Origin: Phoronis australis
Taxonomy: Eukaryota > Phoronida > Phoronidae
DNA length: 64,000 nucleotides
Reading direction: 5' to 3'
NCBI GenBank assembly: GCA_002633005.1
Contig: NMRA01000041.1
Location: forward strand, 563,294-627,293
Made by a program: the position numbers and the translations under genes
Notes under the pieces: generated by a model
Databases searched by the model: none
Seen by the model: the letters and a program-made list of their open reading frames with translations, nothing else
What the model was told of the DNA's origin: nothing
Shown: one piece after another, positions 1 through 12,200 of the stretch
Layout of the letters: each line of letters opens with the position of its first letter
How positions within the stretch are numbered: position 1 is the first letter of the stretch

Positions 1-38
1 CCCCCCCCCCCCCTCCCCCTATACTGCACCGCCCATGT
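1..38. mobile_element. Truncated end of a CATGGGCG-type MITE
   Basis: The window opens with a C-rich stretch running into GCACCGCCCATG. The same C-rich tail followed by GCGCCGCCCATG ends the complete element at 63012-63156. This is therefore the right end of another copy, cut by the window edge. Confidence 0.5.
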
Positions 39-1399
39 ACCCGAAGTTACGCGCTAGTATCAAGGAGTACACTCTTTGCTAGGCGTAGCGTACTGGTCCA
101 TTGCGGGCCGGTGTACCTTCGTTCACCGCCGACAGGTTCGCAGGACAATCGAAAGAGCCCTGTGTGACCAATGATAAATCACGAGCCTAGCTATCTGACG
201 TCATCATTCATGTGTAACATATCATGAGTCAGTGGATGTTTTGATTTTGAGATGCACCTGAAGAGACAAGGCCGAGGCATTGCCTAGGCCAGGGCCTGTT
301 ATCTAAGTTTTTACTCGGTGGATCATGTGACTTTAACGTCTCACGTCTAGAAGAGATGCACGAGAGCTTCAGACGAAATGAGTGGTAATAACGGTAAGGA
401 ATCCAACATAACACTTATTCAGCTAAGATTATGAACTTAACTGTTCAGACTCTGTGACTGTGTGTCCGTTTTCGGTTTTGGCGACTCTGCAAAGCCTGGC
501 TATGGAGTACCACCGTCTCACTCTCAGCTGGCCCAAGTAGAGACGTTGGCCATCATACAGGGTCATGTTGCTACCTTAGCCAATACATAGGTACACTAGT
601 TGAATGCACAGGCATCCTCAACTTCTGATCGTTCCCAAGTACGCTATACCTAGCCGTTCGCACGGGTAGCAGCTAGTGGGAAACGCCGAGGGAAATAGAT
701 ACTCTTGAGAGTGAACATTAATGTTCATCGCAACTGACAGGAATACTTCTTGAAAAGGCCGTGCTCAAAGCTTCAAGCAGAATTTCAGTCATTGTCAAAT
801 TTTAGTAGGCAAGGTGTGCAGCTGCGGGATTCTTCCCCGGTATGAATACTATCGTCAACATACAGCTAAGTATCTGTGTGTAGAGCTCCGTGGCGTTAGA
901 CACCGAAATTTCACTCAACCCCGGTGCTCAGCTTGTGTCCTCGTCGTGAAACTTAGTGCTAATAACCTACAGGGGTGCATGCAGAATCTGGGAATGAACC
1001 TACATTCATCTTGCCAGTTACAGCCGTTTATAGAAGTAAAAAGACAATCTAATAAACATTGTTTTTCGTAATTCTCTGCCTTTTGTAACAGTGGTGGAAA
1101 ATCTGTAGTCATTTTGAAAACAGTGCATACTTGTAACACGCGCACATATGCGCCATTTCCGAAAATTTTGCAATATCTCGAGTTTTTTTCTGAAATTGGG
1201 TTTTCTGTTAATAAAATGTTAAAAACTTGTGATGAAATGAAACCACTTACAATTGTTATGACATTTGTTTGGCCAGCAGTAGACGCAATGGTGCCCAAAG
1301 AGCGCATCTCAATTTTAACAGCAACATAACTGAAGCACGCCAATTTTCCAACACCAAGGTAATTAATTTAGGTTACTCTAGGAAGAGGAAGAATTTTTT

Positions 1400-1640
1400 G
1401 ATAAGGCATCATTAATTTTGGCGGCGACAGCCAAGGTCCGATGAATTATATACACGACAGAAGATGGAGGGAGTGAAATTAAGCCAACAGAGTGACATCA
1501 CCCAGGCCATTGAGCCAATGAACTGACGTCACCAAGGCCAGTACGAAACCGGTCACCCTCCCTCCGCGTCCTCTAAAAAACGGCCCACGAGAAAAATAGA
1601 ACACCTCAAACCCAAATAGGGGCCGGTGCAATACCTGGGA
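1400..1640 (+). promoter_or_regulatory. Candidate SNX29 promoter (CCAAT box plus CRE)
   Basis: A CCAAT box (1515-1519) lies just upstream of a perfect palindromic CRE, TGACGTCA (1524-1531). The surrounding 1.4-1.7 kb is richer in GC than its neighbours. A CRE with a nearby CCAAT box is a common TATA-less animal promoter layout. It lies upstream of the first certain SNX29 exon (3248) on the right strand. Position and motifs are seen; promoter function is inferred. Confidence 0.35.
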
Positions 1641-1643
1641 CCA

Positions 1644-1671
1644 ATGCGGTGCCGAAACGGGGGCAAGGAAG
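1644..1671 (+). CDS. Possible SNX29 initiator exon
   Basis: The first certain SNX29 exon (3248) needs one preceding base and has no start codon of its own. An ATG at 1644 opens nine codons (MRCRNGGKE) plus one base, G, followed by GTCTGT. The phase fits, and spliced to the next exon it would read GAT TCA ACA. The donor is weak (GTCTGT rather than GTAAGT), and a 28-nt match to phase can arise by chance. The true initiator may lie elsewhere, even left of the window. Confidence 0.25.
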
Positions 1672-2963
1672 GTCTGTAGTGGAGCAGGGAAGACAGAGTT
1701 TGTGCAAACGATGCATTTTATGTTAATAGTAGTAGCCTAATATTGTATTGGGGACGATCAGAAGCTGAGGACGCCTGTGCTCGGATGTAGCAGTCCTGCT
1801 GTTGTGCGTGAACAGTCCCACTTTAATCCACCACAAAAGGTATAACTTCTTTATTTTATAACATAGAATCATAATGTACCATCCACGTGTTCATATAATG
1901 TTACTAATTTCCTAGTACTGCGAATAACATCAAATGAAGCAGGCATATGTACGAAATGGGTAATAATTAACATCTACCATGACCGTGGAGATAGTTAGTC
2001 AACATAATTTGAACGCATCCATAAAAATCTGTTGAGTTTCATTGGGCCTTCCCTCGCCCGTGCCATTTTTGATGAAGTTACGCAAAATCAAGTTAATTCA
2101 TGAGCAAATAGTCCTAGGGACGTAAATCTTACAACTTCCTCTGGCTATTCTCCCATGCTACTTTTTGCAAGTGTCAGCCGCCAGGTCACACACTCTGCTC
2201 AGTCTCTTGTTGTGGCTTAACTCGCATGATCTACGGTATTTATGGTTATTGTGCATGCTGAAAAAGTTAACTGCGACCAAAAATGGAAAAAAGTAAAGTG
2301 TACTTTTGACGAGGTGACCATATCAGGATTACTGGTCATTTAAATACAAGGGGATGAAGTTCTTACAGAGACCGATGGGGAGTGTTGTAACCTCTTGCCA
2401 GCTAGCGGAGGGGTACATGTTGCCTAGTGCCGATGTAGATATTGTCGCACTCACCCAGGTGACAATTAGTGTCGAATGTGACAATGTATGTCGCACTGAA
2501 ACTGATATCCCTTGCATGATCAGGCGATTTTTTCACTGAATAAATAGAAACGATATGTAGGTGACATCACACCCTAATGTAGCTTTTACACTGGAAACTT
2601 TTTGGCAAATTGTATATCACACTGACTCAACTGTCAAAGTCATGTTGCTATAGAAGTACATAGAAAGGCGCCTTAAGAGGCTGTTGATGTCTTTGATTCC
2701 TTCTAACTTGAACAATAATCAGCATTAAAATTTTTTTCTGAATGGTCTTTCATTCAGTAACCAAAACTGGGAGCTCAGTCATTATTGTTTTGATTGCATC
2801 CTATAAATTTTAAACCACATCGTGGTCTACCTCTAATCACTAATGCGCTGACTTGTCATCCGCCAGAGTTTTCTGATGTTTGCAATTTGGCCAACAGGGT
2901 CATACATATCATACCTGGACAAAATGACATCGTTGACAAATGGAGAGATGTATTGGAAAGAAA

Positions 2964-3115
2964 TACCAAAGTATTTGTTGGAGTTGGAAGGAGTAAAAGA
3001 CATCGACGACCTTCTAAGGTGTCGATCAAAAAGTATTTATAGCAATACGACTTTGATAAGTTAGTGGATGTGAGGTATAATTTGCTGAAAGGGTTCTAGT
3101 GGCCTCTGTGATGAT
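2964..3115 (+). repeat. Interspersed repeat, copy A (partner at 50785-50935)
   Basis: This stretch aligns with 50785-50935 on the same strand. Shared blocks include AGTATTTGTT, AGTTGGAAGGA, CTTCTAAGGTGTC and TGTGAGG. Both copies have a short open frame reading LEG..D.LLRC. Family unknown; it looks like a fragment of a dispersed element. It lies between the possible SNX29 promoter and its first certain exon. Confidence 0.5.
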
Positions 3116-3247
3116 CGCCGCCTGTGCCAGCTGTGCTGGTGATACAAGGGATGGGGAGGGAGGGTGACCAAGAGTGACACTAATTGACAATAATGTTCTT
3201 TAGTTCTTTGTTAGACCATGTTGTGAGACCATGCGTGCCTCTTTCAG

Positions 3248-6200
3248 ATTCAACAGTGGACCGTGAGCGTCAACAGATCCTTACTCACCTGTTAGATGCT
3301 GTCAAACAAGTAAATGACATAGACTAATCGCTTGTCTTGTGCTGTCAATAACTAATCATATGTCAAGAGTTGTTCTAGAGGATTACTAAATCTATGTTAA
3401 GTACTATTATCCAAATCAACAGAATTTTATTTGCATCATGATAGGGAAAGCATGATTTTATGCATCAGTGGTTATAAAATAAGTCATGTGATGACATGTT
3501 CATTCAATTGTCTAAAATTTTGTAGTTTAACATTTAGCTTTAAAGATAATTAATATAACTTTGTAATGTTTTCCATCGGTTTGTTTTATTTATGGTTGAT
3601 CAGTTGCCTTGTGTCAAACGGAGTTTTAATTACTTCGTACAAAGTTTATGAATCCAACCTAATGCTCTCTTTGTATTGTTCCAGTGCCAGGTCAGGTTTG
3701 GTGGTCGTCATGAGCTGGCTACTGAAACCGATAGCAGGTATTTGACTTAACTTTGTCACTCTGGATTCTATCATATGGAAATTTGATTGGCAGCAGTTAT
3801 CAAAAATGGCTGGCTATAACAACGGTAGAATCAAATAGATGAAGTAAAATGATTTATGGAGAAATTTTGTTATCATGCCTATAGCCTGATTCAAGCTGAT
3901 TACTGTTAAATGACACTTGACTAGGCAGTGTCACACCTGAGGACTGTTTGTCGAAGAGGCTATTGGCTTTTATCTTTTGATAAGTTTAGATATCTGGCGG
4001 CGAATAGCCAAAAAAAATCACTTTTTGTCTCTGCTTCTGAACAGGCTACGCTTTTCTGTCTTTCGGCTTTGAGTTGTCGAGAGATTTGCTACCTTTTAAC
4101 CTTAGCCTGATTTTGTCCAATGCTAAGCCATCCGTAGACTGATTTTTAGCCTAAAGCCAAGAAACAAGAGACACTAAATAGACTCTTGGAGAAATAGATG
4201 CCTGGTCTGGCTAAAACTGATTACGGCTTGACTCATATCTTCAGTTGATATGAAATCTGCTGCCTACATTAAAAACTTTGTTTTGTTGTTGGTCCTCCAG
4301 TTATATTGTTGTGTTATTGTGGTGATATTAGAAATGTTTAACATTGCAAATTACTACTGTGGCCAAACTTGTACATTTCAATGACTCGTGTATCAACATC
4401 CTTTCAGAGTATCCTGTATCTGTGCTGTCTGGGAGTCGGCCCTTCAGCATGGCATGAAACATAACAACAAGGCACTGTCAACTTTCAAGTAAGTGCGCTA
4501 TAGTAGGGAATTTGTTCTTCTCACATTGTATGATGCGCATGATGTCAAATCACTCTTTATATGCATGCGTCTGTGATAGATAGCAACAAGGAACATCAAT
4601 ACAGTGACAGCTGCCAGTGTTATGTGCAGTGCTGCAAATTATGGTAACGCGTCTTGCCAACAGGTGTCATGCACAGTGCTGCAGTTAGATTTTCACTGTA
4701 CTTTGGGGCTATACAAAGTCTGGGAGCCCCAGCTAGACGTTCCACTAAATGTTCTTGTGTGAGTATGTATGGCTATTCTTTGACTAACACATTGACTAAC
4801 ACCTGTGACCACCAAGTCATTTGTTTTGGGGTTGGAAAATGCCTTGTTGCTTTGCGTATTTGAAATTTTAAGCAGATTGTTAGAAGAAATAGTCCAGGTT
4901 TGGCGCTATCAATATTTGACGTTCATTGCTCTACCACGGGACCATTTTCTTCAATATGTCAAGGGTTTTACTATTATGTTAGAAGGGAGCTGTGTCGTTT
5001 GCAGTTCATAATTATTGTTTTGCAGAATTTGTTAAATGACATGCAGGATGATTACTTAAAAAGTTTGATTCTGCTACAGGCAAGTGACAGAGCTTACTGG
5101 CTTGACGAAGATGAAGGGCGTGTTTGGGGAAATAAAGAATTTGGAGACAGAGCCTGGTATGATAGCAACCATTATGTCAAATATATAAAACACACAGTGA
5201 TGATATAATTTATTGTCAGTAAGAACTAACAACGCAAAAGTACTGGCTTGACCTTGACCTTGACCTTGACTTGTGTGCTTCATATTTAGTGATGCAATGT
5301 ATTGCAATGTTTAAGCTTGGAGTATATTGCTCTCTCTTTATGTTGCGCTCTGATGACGCTTTAAATTCAAACAAAAATGACTGTTTTGTATGTTTTGTAA
5401 GCACTGACATTGAAGTTCATAATTATACAGAGTACTGTTACAGATTTGTCGTTTGTTGCCAGCCTTATTTTAGTGGTCATCTGAATGACTGTGTGCCAAT
5501 AGGAGTTGAATCATTTGTTTGCGCATACGTGAAACAGTCACAAAAGAAACTCTATGTTGTTCTCTAAATTCTCAGCACATTTGCGCACTTTATTTACCTA
5601 CAAATTTTATATTTTTAGATCACTTTATTGTGATCACATCATTTACTTGTGAGGTTTTCTATCAATATGTCTGAAGGCTCTTATTTCAATGAAGATAAAT
5701 AAGGACCACGTCCTTAACTTTGGGACGTTGCGTAAAAAGGTCCCTGTTAATTTTCAGTAATGTTAAAAATTCATCATAGATTTACTGAAACTTGAAGTAT
5801 CACTGAAGTACAGTGTTTGCACAAAATCCACAAAATTGAAATTAGGCAACGTAGTTGAGTCCCTATTGGAACTGTTTCATACAACTGGACCTTGGTGTAG
5901 TATCAGCAGAGCATGAAATAATTGTGTGGTCTGTCACGTTGATTCAAGGGGTGATAGCCTACTACACAGGCAGTGCCTCAGAATATTACATAAAAATGCT
6001 GAAACGAGATGTATGATTCGAGATTAGACAGGTTGGCAGAGCCAATGTATCATTTTGTTTAGTTCAAGCTGTTACTATTGTTTGTTGTAGTATTCTGGCA
6101 CTATGTGAAAGAGTTACTCACTAAACATGAACAGGAGAGGTTCTACATGTTGAAGCACATCAATACAGATGGGGGTCGAGGACGGGCGTGGCTGAGGTCG

Positions 6201-9200
6201 GTGCTGAATGAGCACTCACTTGAGCGCTACATGCACGTGATCACAGAGAGCAGCCTGCTCAGGTATGTTATCATGTCATTAAAATAACAGGTTTCTGATC
6301 TGCACATGGAAATGATACTTGAACAAAACAACGGGCTTCAGAAAGTTGGGAATTGTTTGTTGATTTTTTTTGATAAAAGGTGTTTTTTTAAATCAATAAA
6401 TGTTATTGGTTGGCAGTGATGAGTTAGTTGTTGATAATGTCTTGTTGTTAAGGCACATTGTTTTATTGTACATTTAACTCTCTATTACAGCCAATACTAT
6501 GAAGACTGGGCATTTCTCAGGAACCAAGAACGTTCAAGCATGTTGCCCATGATGGCTGCTGGTAAAGTACCTTTCTTACGGGCACACCTAGTCTGAGTTA
6601 GGGTGTACTAGTTGTTTTTTGGTGGCCCTTATCTGAAAATGTAGACAAACACTTTTTACACTTTTGTGGTTAATCGTGTACATTTATGAAAAGTTTGTTG
6701 AATGTTTATGTTGAGAGTCTCCTGTAAGTATTTTTGCATTTAAAAATTCTCTTGGTTATCTTTTGTTGTAGTACACATTCATGACTCGATGCTATTCGAT
6801 ATGATAGTGTCACAAATAACTTTCTGCAGGTTTAAATTCCATTCTGTTCGCCATCAATATTGACAATGAGGTTTATAACAGCATACGTCCAGCTGAAGGC
6901 ATCCAACTGGGGGCACTCCTGAACTCGGCAACGTCGTCTAGCCGAACATCTAGAGATGAACCTCAGCCAGTGATTGGTGGATCTGAGGCTAGCAATGGTA
7001 CGAGTCATGTAATTTGCAATCTCTGTTAAATTTTTCTTCATTAATTTTATGTAAAAATCTTCAGTTGCGTGTTTCATTACAATACTTAGTAAGTTGTATT
7101 CATGCTGCATAATTACATGGAGAACAAGGCACATTTGAAGTCTGATCTGCACGCCACCTGTTGGCTGAAGATTTGTTGATATAGATTATCACATTTTCTC
7201 GGTCGTTATCCCCCGTAATCTAGAGCCTTGTTGGCTCTAGATAAGGGGGATAATGACTGAGAATGTGCAGTAATCTATTTATACCTCATACTGAATGAGA
7301 AACATTAAAATGAATCGATCTACCTTTCTCGACTCGCCTTGGCTTTGTAACTGTTTTCTACGTCTGAGGCCCAGGGTTGGAGGTTGTAACCTTTTAAGAA
7401 AAGCCGAGTTATTTTTATCAAAATAATGTTTTTACTCAAAAACAATTGAAAATTTAAGCAAAAAGCAATAAAGTGAATCTATGAGTAGGCCTTACTGTTG
7501 TTTGTCAGGCAGATCTGACTCACATCTGTTTACTTCCTGTAGTATTTTAAGCGTGTGTTCGAATTTGTGCGAAATTAGGGAGACTTGGGATGTTTGCCAG
7601 GTTTGCCAAACAAAATATGCCGTCACATTGGCGAGTTGTAGGTCACCAAGTCAAGCCCTGTATGTAGACTTTTAGTTTTTGACGAGAAATTCCTTGTCTG
7701 TTGATTTTTGGGCTAATGTCTAAATTCTGCTGAAAATTTGTGTGATGTGAATGCACTGGCACACTAAGATTTTCAGACGGACTTTTTAGTCAAAACCAAT
7801 GCTGCAAACCATCCAATGACTGACAGGACGCATGTCCAATGTCCCTCGAGACAGACTGCTACCAACCAGTCACTTTTCAGCTTTGATGTCATTATGGCCT
7901 AATTAATATATTACATGAAACTAATACGTAAGTATATCCTTTGCAGTGCAGGTGTGGCCTTATTTCTTTGTTTACCCTTGCTCTTGTTGGGATTTTGTGA
8001 GGTATTTATTTCTCACTTCATCATTTCCAGATAAAAAACGTGACCAAAGGAAGAAGAAGAAGAAGCTTGCTAATGTTATTTCATTTGAAGATGACGAGGC
8101 AAAGCAAGGTGTTGCCAGCTCGTCAAGTTCTCCACCACCCTCTACTGGTGCTATAGAGATATCACATGGTGCTAGAAGTAAGTTCCCATCACTGGTCACA
8201 GCCCCCTCTTCTGGTGCTGTAGAGATATCACATGGTGCTGGAAGCAAGTTCCCATCACTGCTCTCTGCTCCCTCTTGTGGTGCTATAGAGATAACACATG
8301 TTGCTAGAAGTAAGTTCCCATCACTGGTCACAGCCCCCTCTACTGGTGCTATAGAGATATCACATGGTGCTAGAAGCAAGTTCCCATCACTGGTCACTGC
8401 CCCCTCTATTGGTGCTATAGAGATATCACATGGTGCTAGAAGTAAGTTCCCATTACTGGTCACAGCCCCCTCTATTGGTGCTACAGAGATATCACATGGT
8501 GCTTGAGAGGAGTTTTCGTCACTGGTCACTGCCACCTCCACACGTGGTATAGAAATATTACATGGGGCTAGAGATGAGTTTCATCACTGGTCAGGTCACT
8601 TTCCCCCCACATGTGCTATAGAAATATCATGTCATCCTAAATGTAGGCTAGTCATTTTCAAGAATCCTATCAAGTTGATATGCATTTTTACTTGCCTACA
8701 TATATGTGGATACATTATGTTATCATTCCTGTAAATCTGGTTTCTACTGCTGTACTTCCAAAGGCTCTTTATTAATGTTTGTGAAATTTTGCATACATTC
8801 GCTTATTGTGGATGAGACGACATGAGCGAATTTTCGTATGGACCAACTACTGCTGTGTCCCTTAATAGCATTGTGTTACATTTGTCTTTGTTTCTTTGGA
8901 GTTCCTCAACAGATATTTATGCAATATAGCAGATATGTACCCATTAAGGAGTCATCGATACCTTTCTGTTTTTGATCAGTTTACTGCTTTTGAATTTGTG
9001 ACTTCAGTCTCTCTCAGCCATGCCAGTCTGAGGATCATAATGAAAATTTTGGCGTATGTGTTCCTACTGCAATTTTTTACCTGTGTCTCAATATCTACTG
9101 TTTGGTTCCTTGATGGATCTGCATGATGTTTGTGTATGAGAGTATGAGTGACGTGGATTTTGTGACAAATCTTGCAACGTTTTTCTTTGCATTTGTGGTG

Positions 9201-12200
9201 ATGTCTATCCAGTCTGTTGATGGATGTTCATGAAATCTGACAATTAAGTTACTATCATGTGGATGGCAGCACCTGTCTTGTTTCAGATGAGTCTGTCGTA
9301 CATTGCAACCCCCCCCCCCCTTTGTGGCCTTATTATTATTTTGTGTCTGTTCTTTGTCTTCCACCTTCATATCCTCCAAATTCCTTGAAGACTCTTCGCG
9401 GAAGGTGCTAGATTGTTCCTATTGAGGAGAATGCCCCTTTTAATTGGAATTCAAATTTTGTAATGACCAACCCTTGTATCTACGTCGTATGCAATGTACA
9501 GGGTGAGTGCATGGCAACATTGTGGGCTGTTCTTGTATTAGTAAAATTGTTTTGAAGTATTAGCTAATAATACCGAAGATCTCCTAGGTTATTGTTGCCA
9601 GATTTTCACCTGACAACATTGTACACGACAGAAATCTTTTAAAATGAACTTAGTCTTGTAAAGTAAAGCCATCTGAGCTAAAGGAATTTGCAAATAGTTA
9701 AGTATATTTATCTTTTGATAAGCCAAGGTTTACTGTAAACAACTATAATTTTCAGGAATTTATTTAATCACTTTTATCGTTTATATACTGAATGACTTTC
9801 AGCTAGCCCGGCTTCTCCAAAACTGGGTGCTAGTAGAAAGAATGAGCCAGCATTTATTCACCTTCATAGAGAGGAGAGTCGCGTTTCATTGGCTGGAAGT
9901 TGTGGGTCACTGGACGATGATATGGACGAGTGAGTCGACATTTGTTACAATTACTTCATAACTATGTTTTGTGTGCTCCTCTGGAACGGTGACCTTGACT
10001 CAGAACGGGATAAGTAAAATTGTTTCGTGTGTAGCATTGCCATGGTGCTCTTGATGTTGAGGTCCCGTAATAAAATAAATTGTTGTGCTTTCAGTCAACG
10101 TGTGGGTCATGTTGTGATCATAAATGTCAGACTGACCAGTAAACAACTGAGAGCTATCATTGGATCTGTTGTTAACAAGCGATGCTATAATATTTGAGCT
10201 TCAGTAATTGTTAGAACCTGTAAACCCTGGTTTTAACATCATGTTACAGAATGGTGCTAACAGACAAGCCTCCCTGTGATTTAACTCCCCTGTCAGCTGG
10301 TCCGTCTGTGTGTCTCCCAGATGATGTGCAGTCAGGTGGGTGGACAACTGCATAATTTATTAAATATTCCATTTCCTCACTGTTCACCTTTCACCGTGTA
10401 CATCTCTCCAAAATCTCCAAAATTATTTTATAGTTAATGCACATCCTTAGGATATTCCTGCTTAGGGCTGAACCCCGGGACACTTCGAATTGTACTCTTA
10501 CGTTATTAGTATTTTGTTCCTGTTTTTATGTGTCTATGTTTGTAGGGACGTGACAAAGTCTTATCTCAATGCTGATTGGCTTTTCCCAGATGTTGCGTAA
10601 TGGCGATTATCGATTAGACAGCCATTGTTTCACGGTGGCTATAGTATTTCCACTCTCTCTCCTCCAGAAACCAAGAAAACAGGGAACCACATTATTGATG
10701 ACGTAGACAGTAAATTCTTCTAATCATACGTCATTTTCTTTGTTGTGTTTTCATTCTTGTTAAAGCATGTGACTGGTGAGAAGTTGGGGAATTTTTTCGC
10801 TCCTGTTTGACAGCTTGCATTTTGAAAGGTAAGCTATTGATTCTTATGAAATGTAATATGTTTTCTTTTTTANAAGTATTAGCCAATAATACCGAAGGTC
10901 TCCTAGGTTATTGTTGCCAGATTTTCAACTGACAACATTGTACACGACAGAAATCTTTTAAAATGAACTTCGTCTTGTAAAGTAAAGCCATCTGAGCTAA
11001 AGGAATTTGAAAATAGTTAAGTATATTTATCTTTTGATAAGCCAAGGTTCACTGTAAACAACTGTATAATTTTCAGGAATTTATTTAATCACTTTTATTG
11101 TTTATATACTGAATGACTTTCAGCGAGCCCGGCTTCTCCAAAACTGGGTGCTAGTAGAAAGAATGAGCCAGCATTTATTCACCTTCATAGAGAGGAGAGT
11201 CGCGTTTCATTGGCTGGAAGTTGTGGCTCACTGGACGATGATATGGACGAGTGAGTCGACATTTGTTACAATTACTTCATAACCATGTTTTGTGTGCTCC
11301 TCTGGAACGGTGACGTTGACTCAGAACGGGATAAGTAAAACTGTTTCGTGTATAGCATTGCCATGGTGCTCTTGATGTTGAGGTCCCGTAATGAAATAAA
11401 TTGTTGTGCTTTCAGTCAACGTGTGGGTCATTTTGTGATCATAAATGTCTGACTGACCTGCTTGCAGTAAGCAAGTGAGAGCTACCATTGGATCTGTTGT
11501 TAACAAGCGATGCTATAATAATGTTTGAGCTTCAGTAATTGTTAGAACCTCAAGCTTGATTGTAAACCCCGGTTTTAACATGTTACAGAATGGTGCTAAC
11601 AGACAAGCCTCCCTGTGATTTAACTCCCCTGTCAGCTGGTCCGTCTGTGTGTCTCCCAGATGATGTGCAGTCAGGTGGGTGGACAACTGCATATTAAATA
11701 TTCCATTTCCTCACTGTTTACCTTTCAGCGTGTACATCTTTCCAAAATTATTTAATAATTAATGCACATCTTCAGGATCTTCAGGATATTCCTTGAGGAG
11801 GCAGTGTGGCCTGGTTGATAAGTGCCCGCTTTCTTTACTCCAGGTCGTGGGTTCAAGTCCCACCAGGTCACACTGCTAAACCCTTCAGCCAGGTTTCTAG
11901 CTCCTCAGCTCGGTTTTAACCATATATTAATAAAGCATAAAAATATTTCCAGGTGATCAGTGCAATGGGCCCACATGCGAGGCCAGCGCACGTCTGACAC
12001 AACTTGTATCAGACCGCCTGCAATTATTTTTTTTTATATTCAGGATATTCCCGTTTAGGGCTGAACCCCAGGACAGTTCGAATTGTACTCTTACGTTATT
12101 AGTATTTTGTTCCTGTTTTTATGTGTCTACGTTTGCATTTATTTTTATTTTTATAAATATATTTTTTCGGATCATAATGCAGATAAATCTGTGACTTTTT

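Noticed and set aside
915-1343. 142-codon minus-strand frame
   Set aside because: Overlaps a similar-length frame on the plus strand; no recognisable domain or splice context.
5080-5208. Plus-strand frame ending KYIKHTVMI
   Set aside because: The true SNX29 exon (5080-5156) uses another frame, reading QVTELTGLTKMKG and ending TEP, which fits phases on both sides.
7972-8541. 189-codon minus-strand frame over the 66-bp array
   Set aside because: It is the mirror of the in-frame minisatellite; a 66-bp unit keeps several frames open on both strands.
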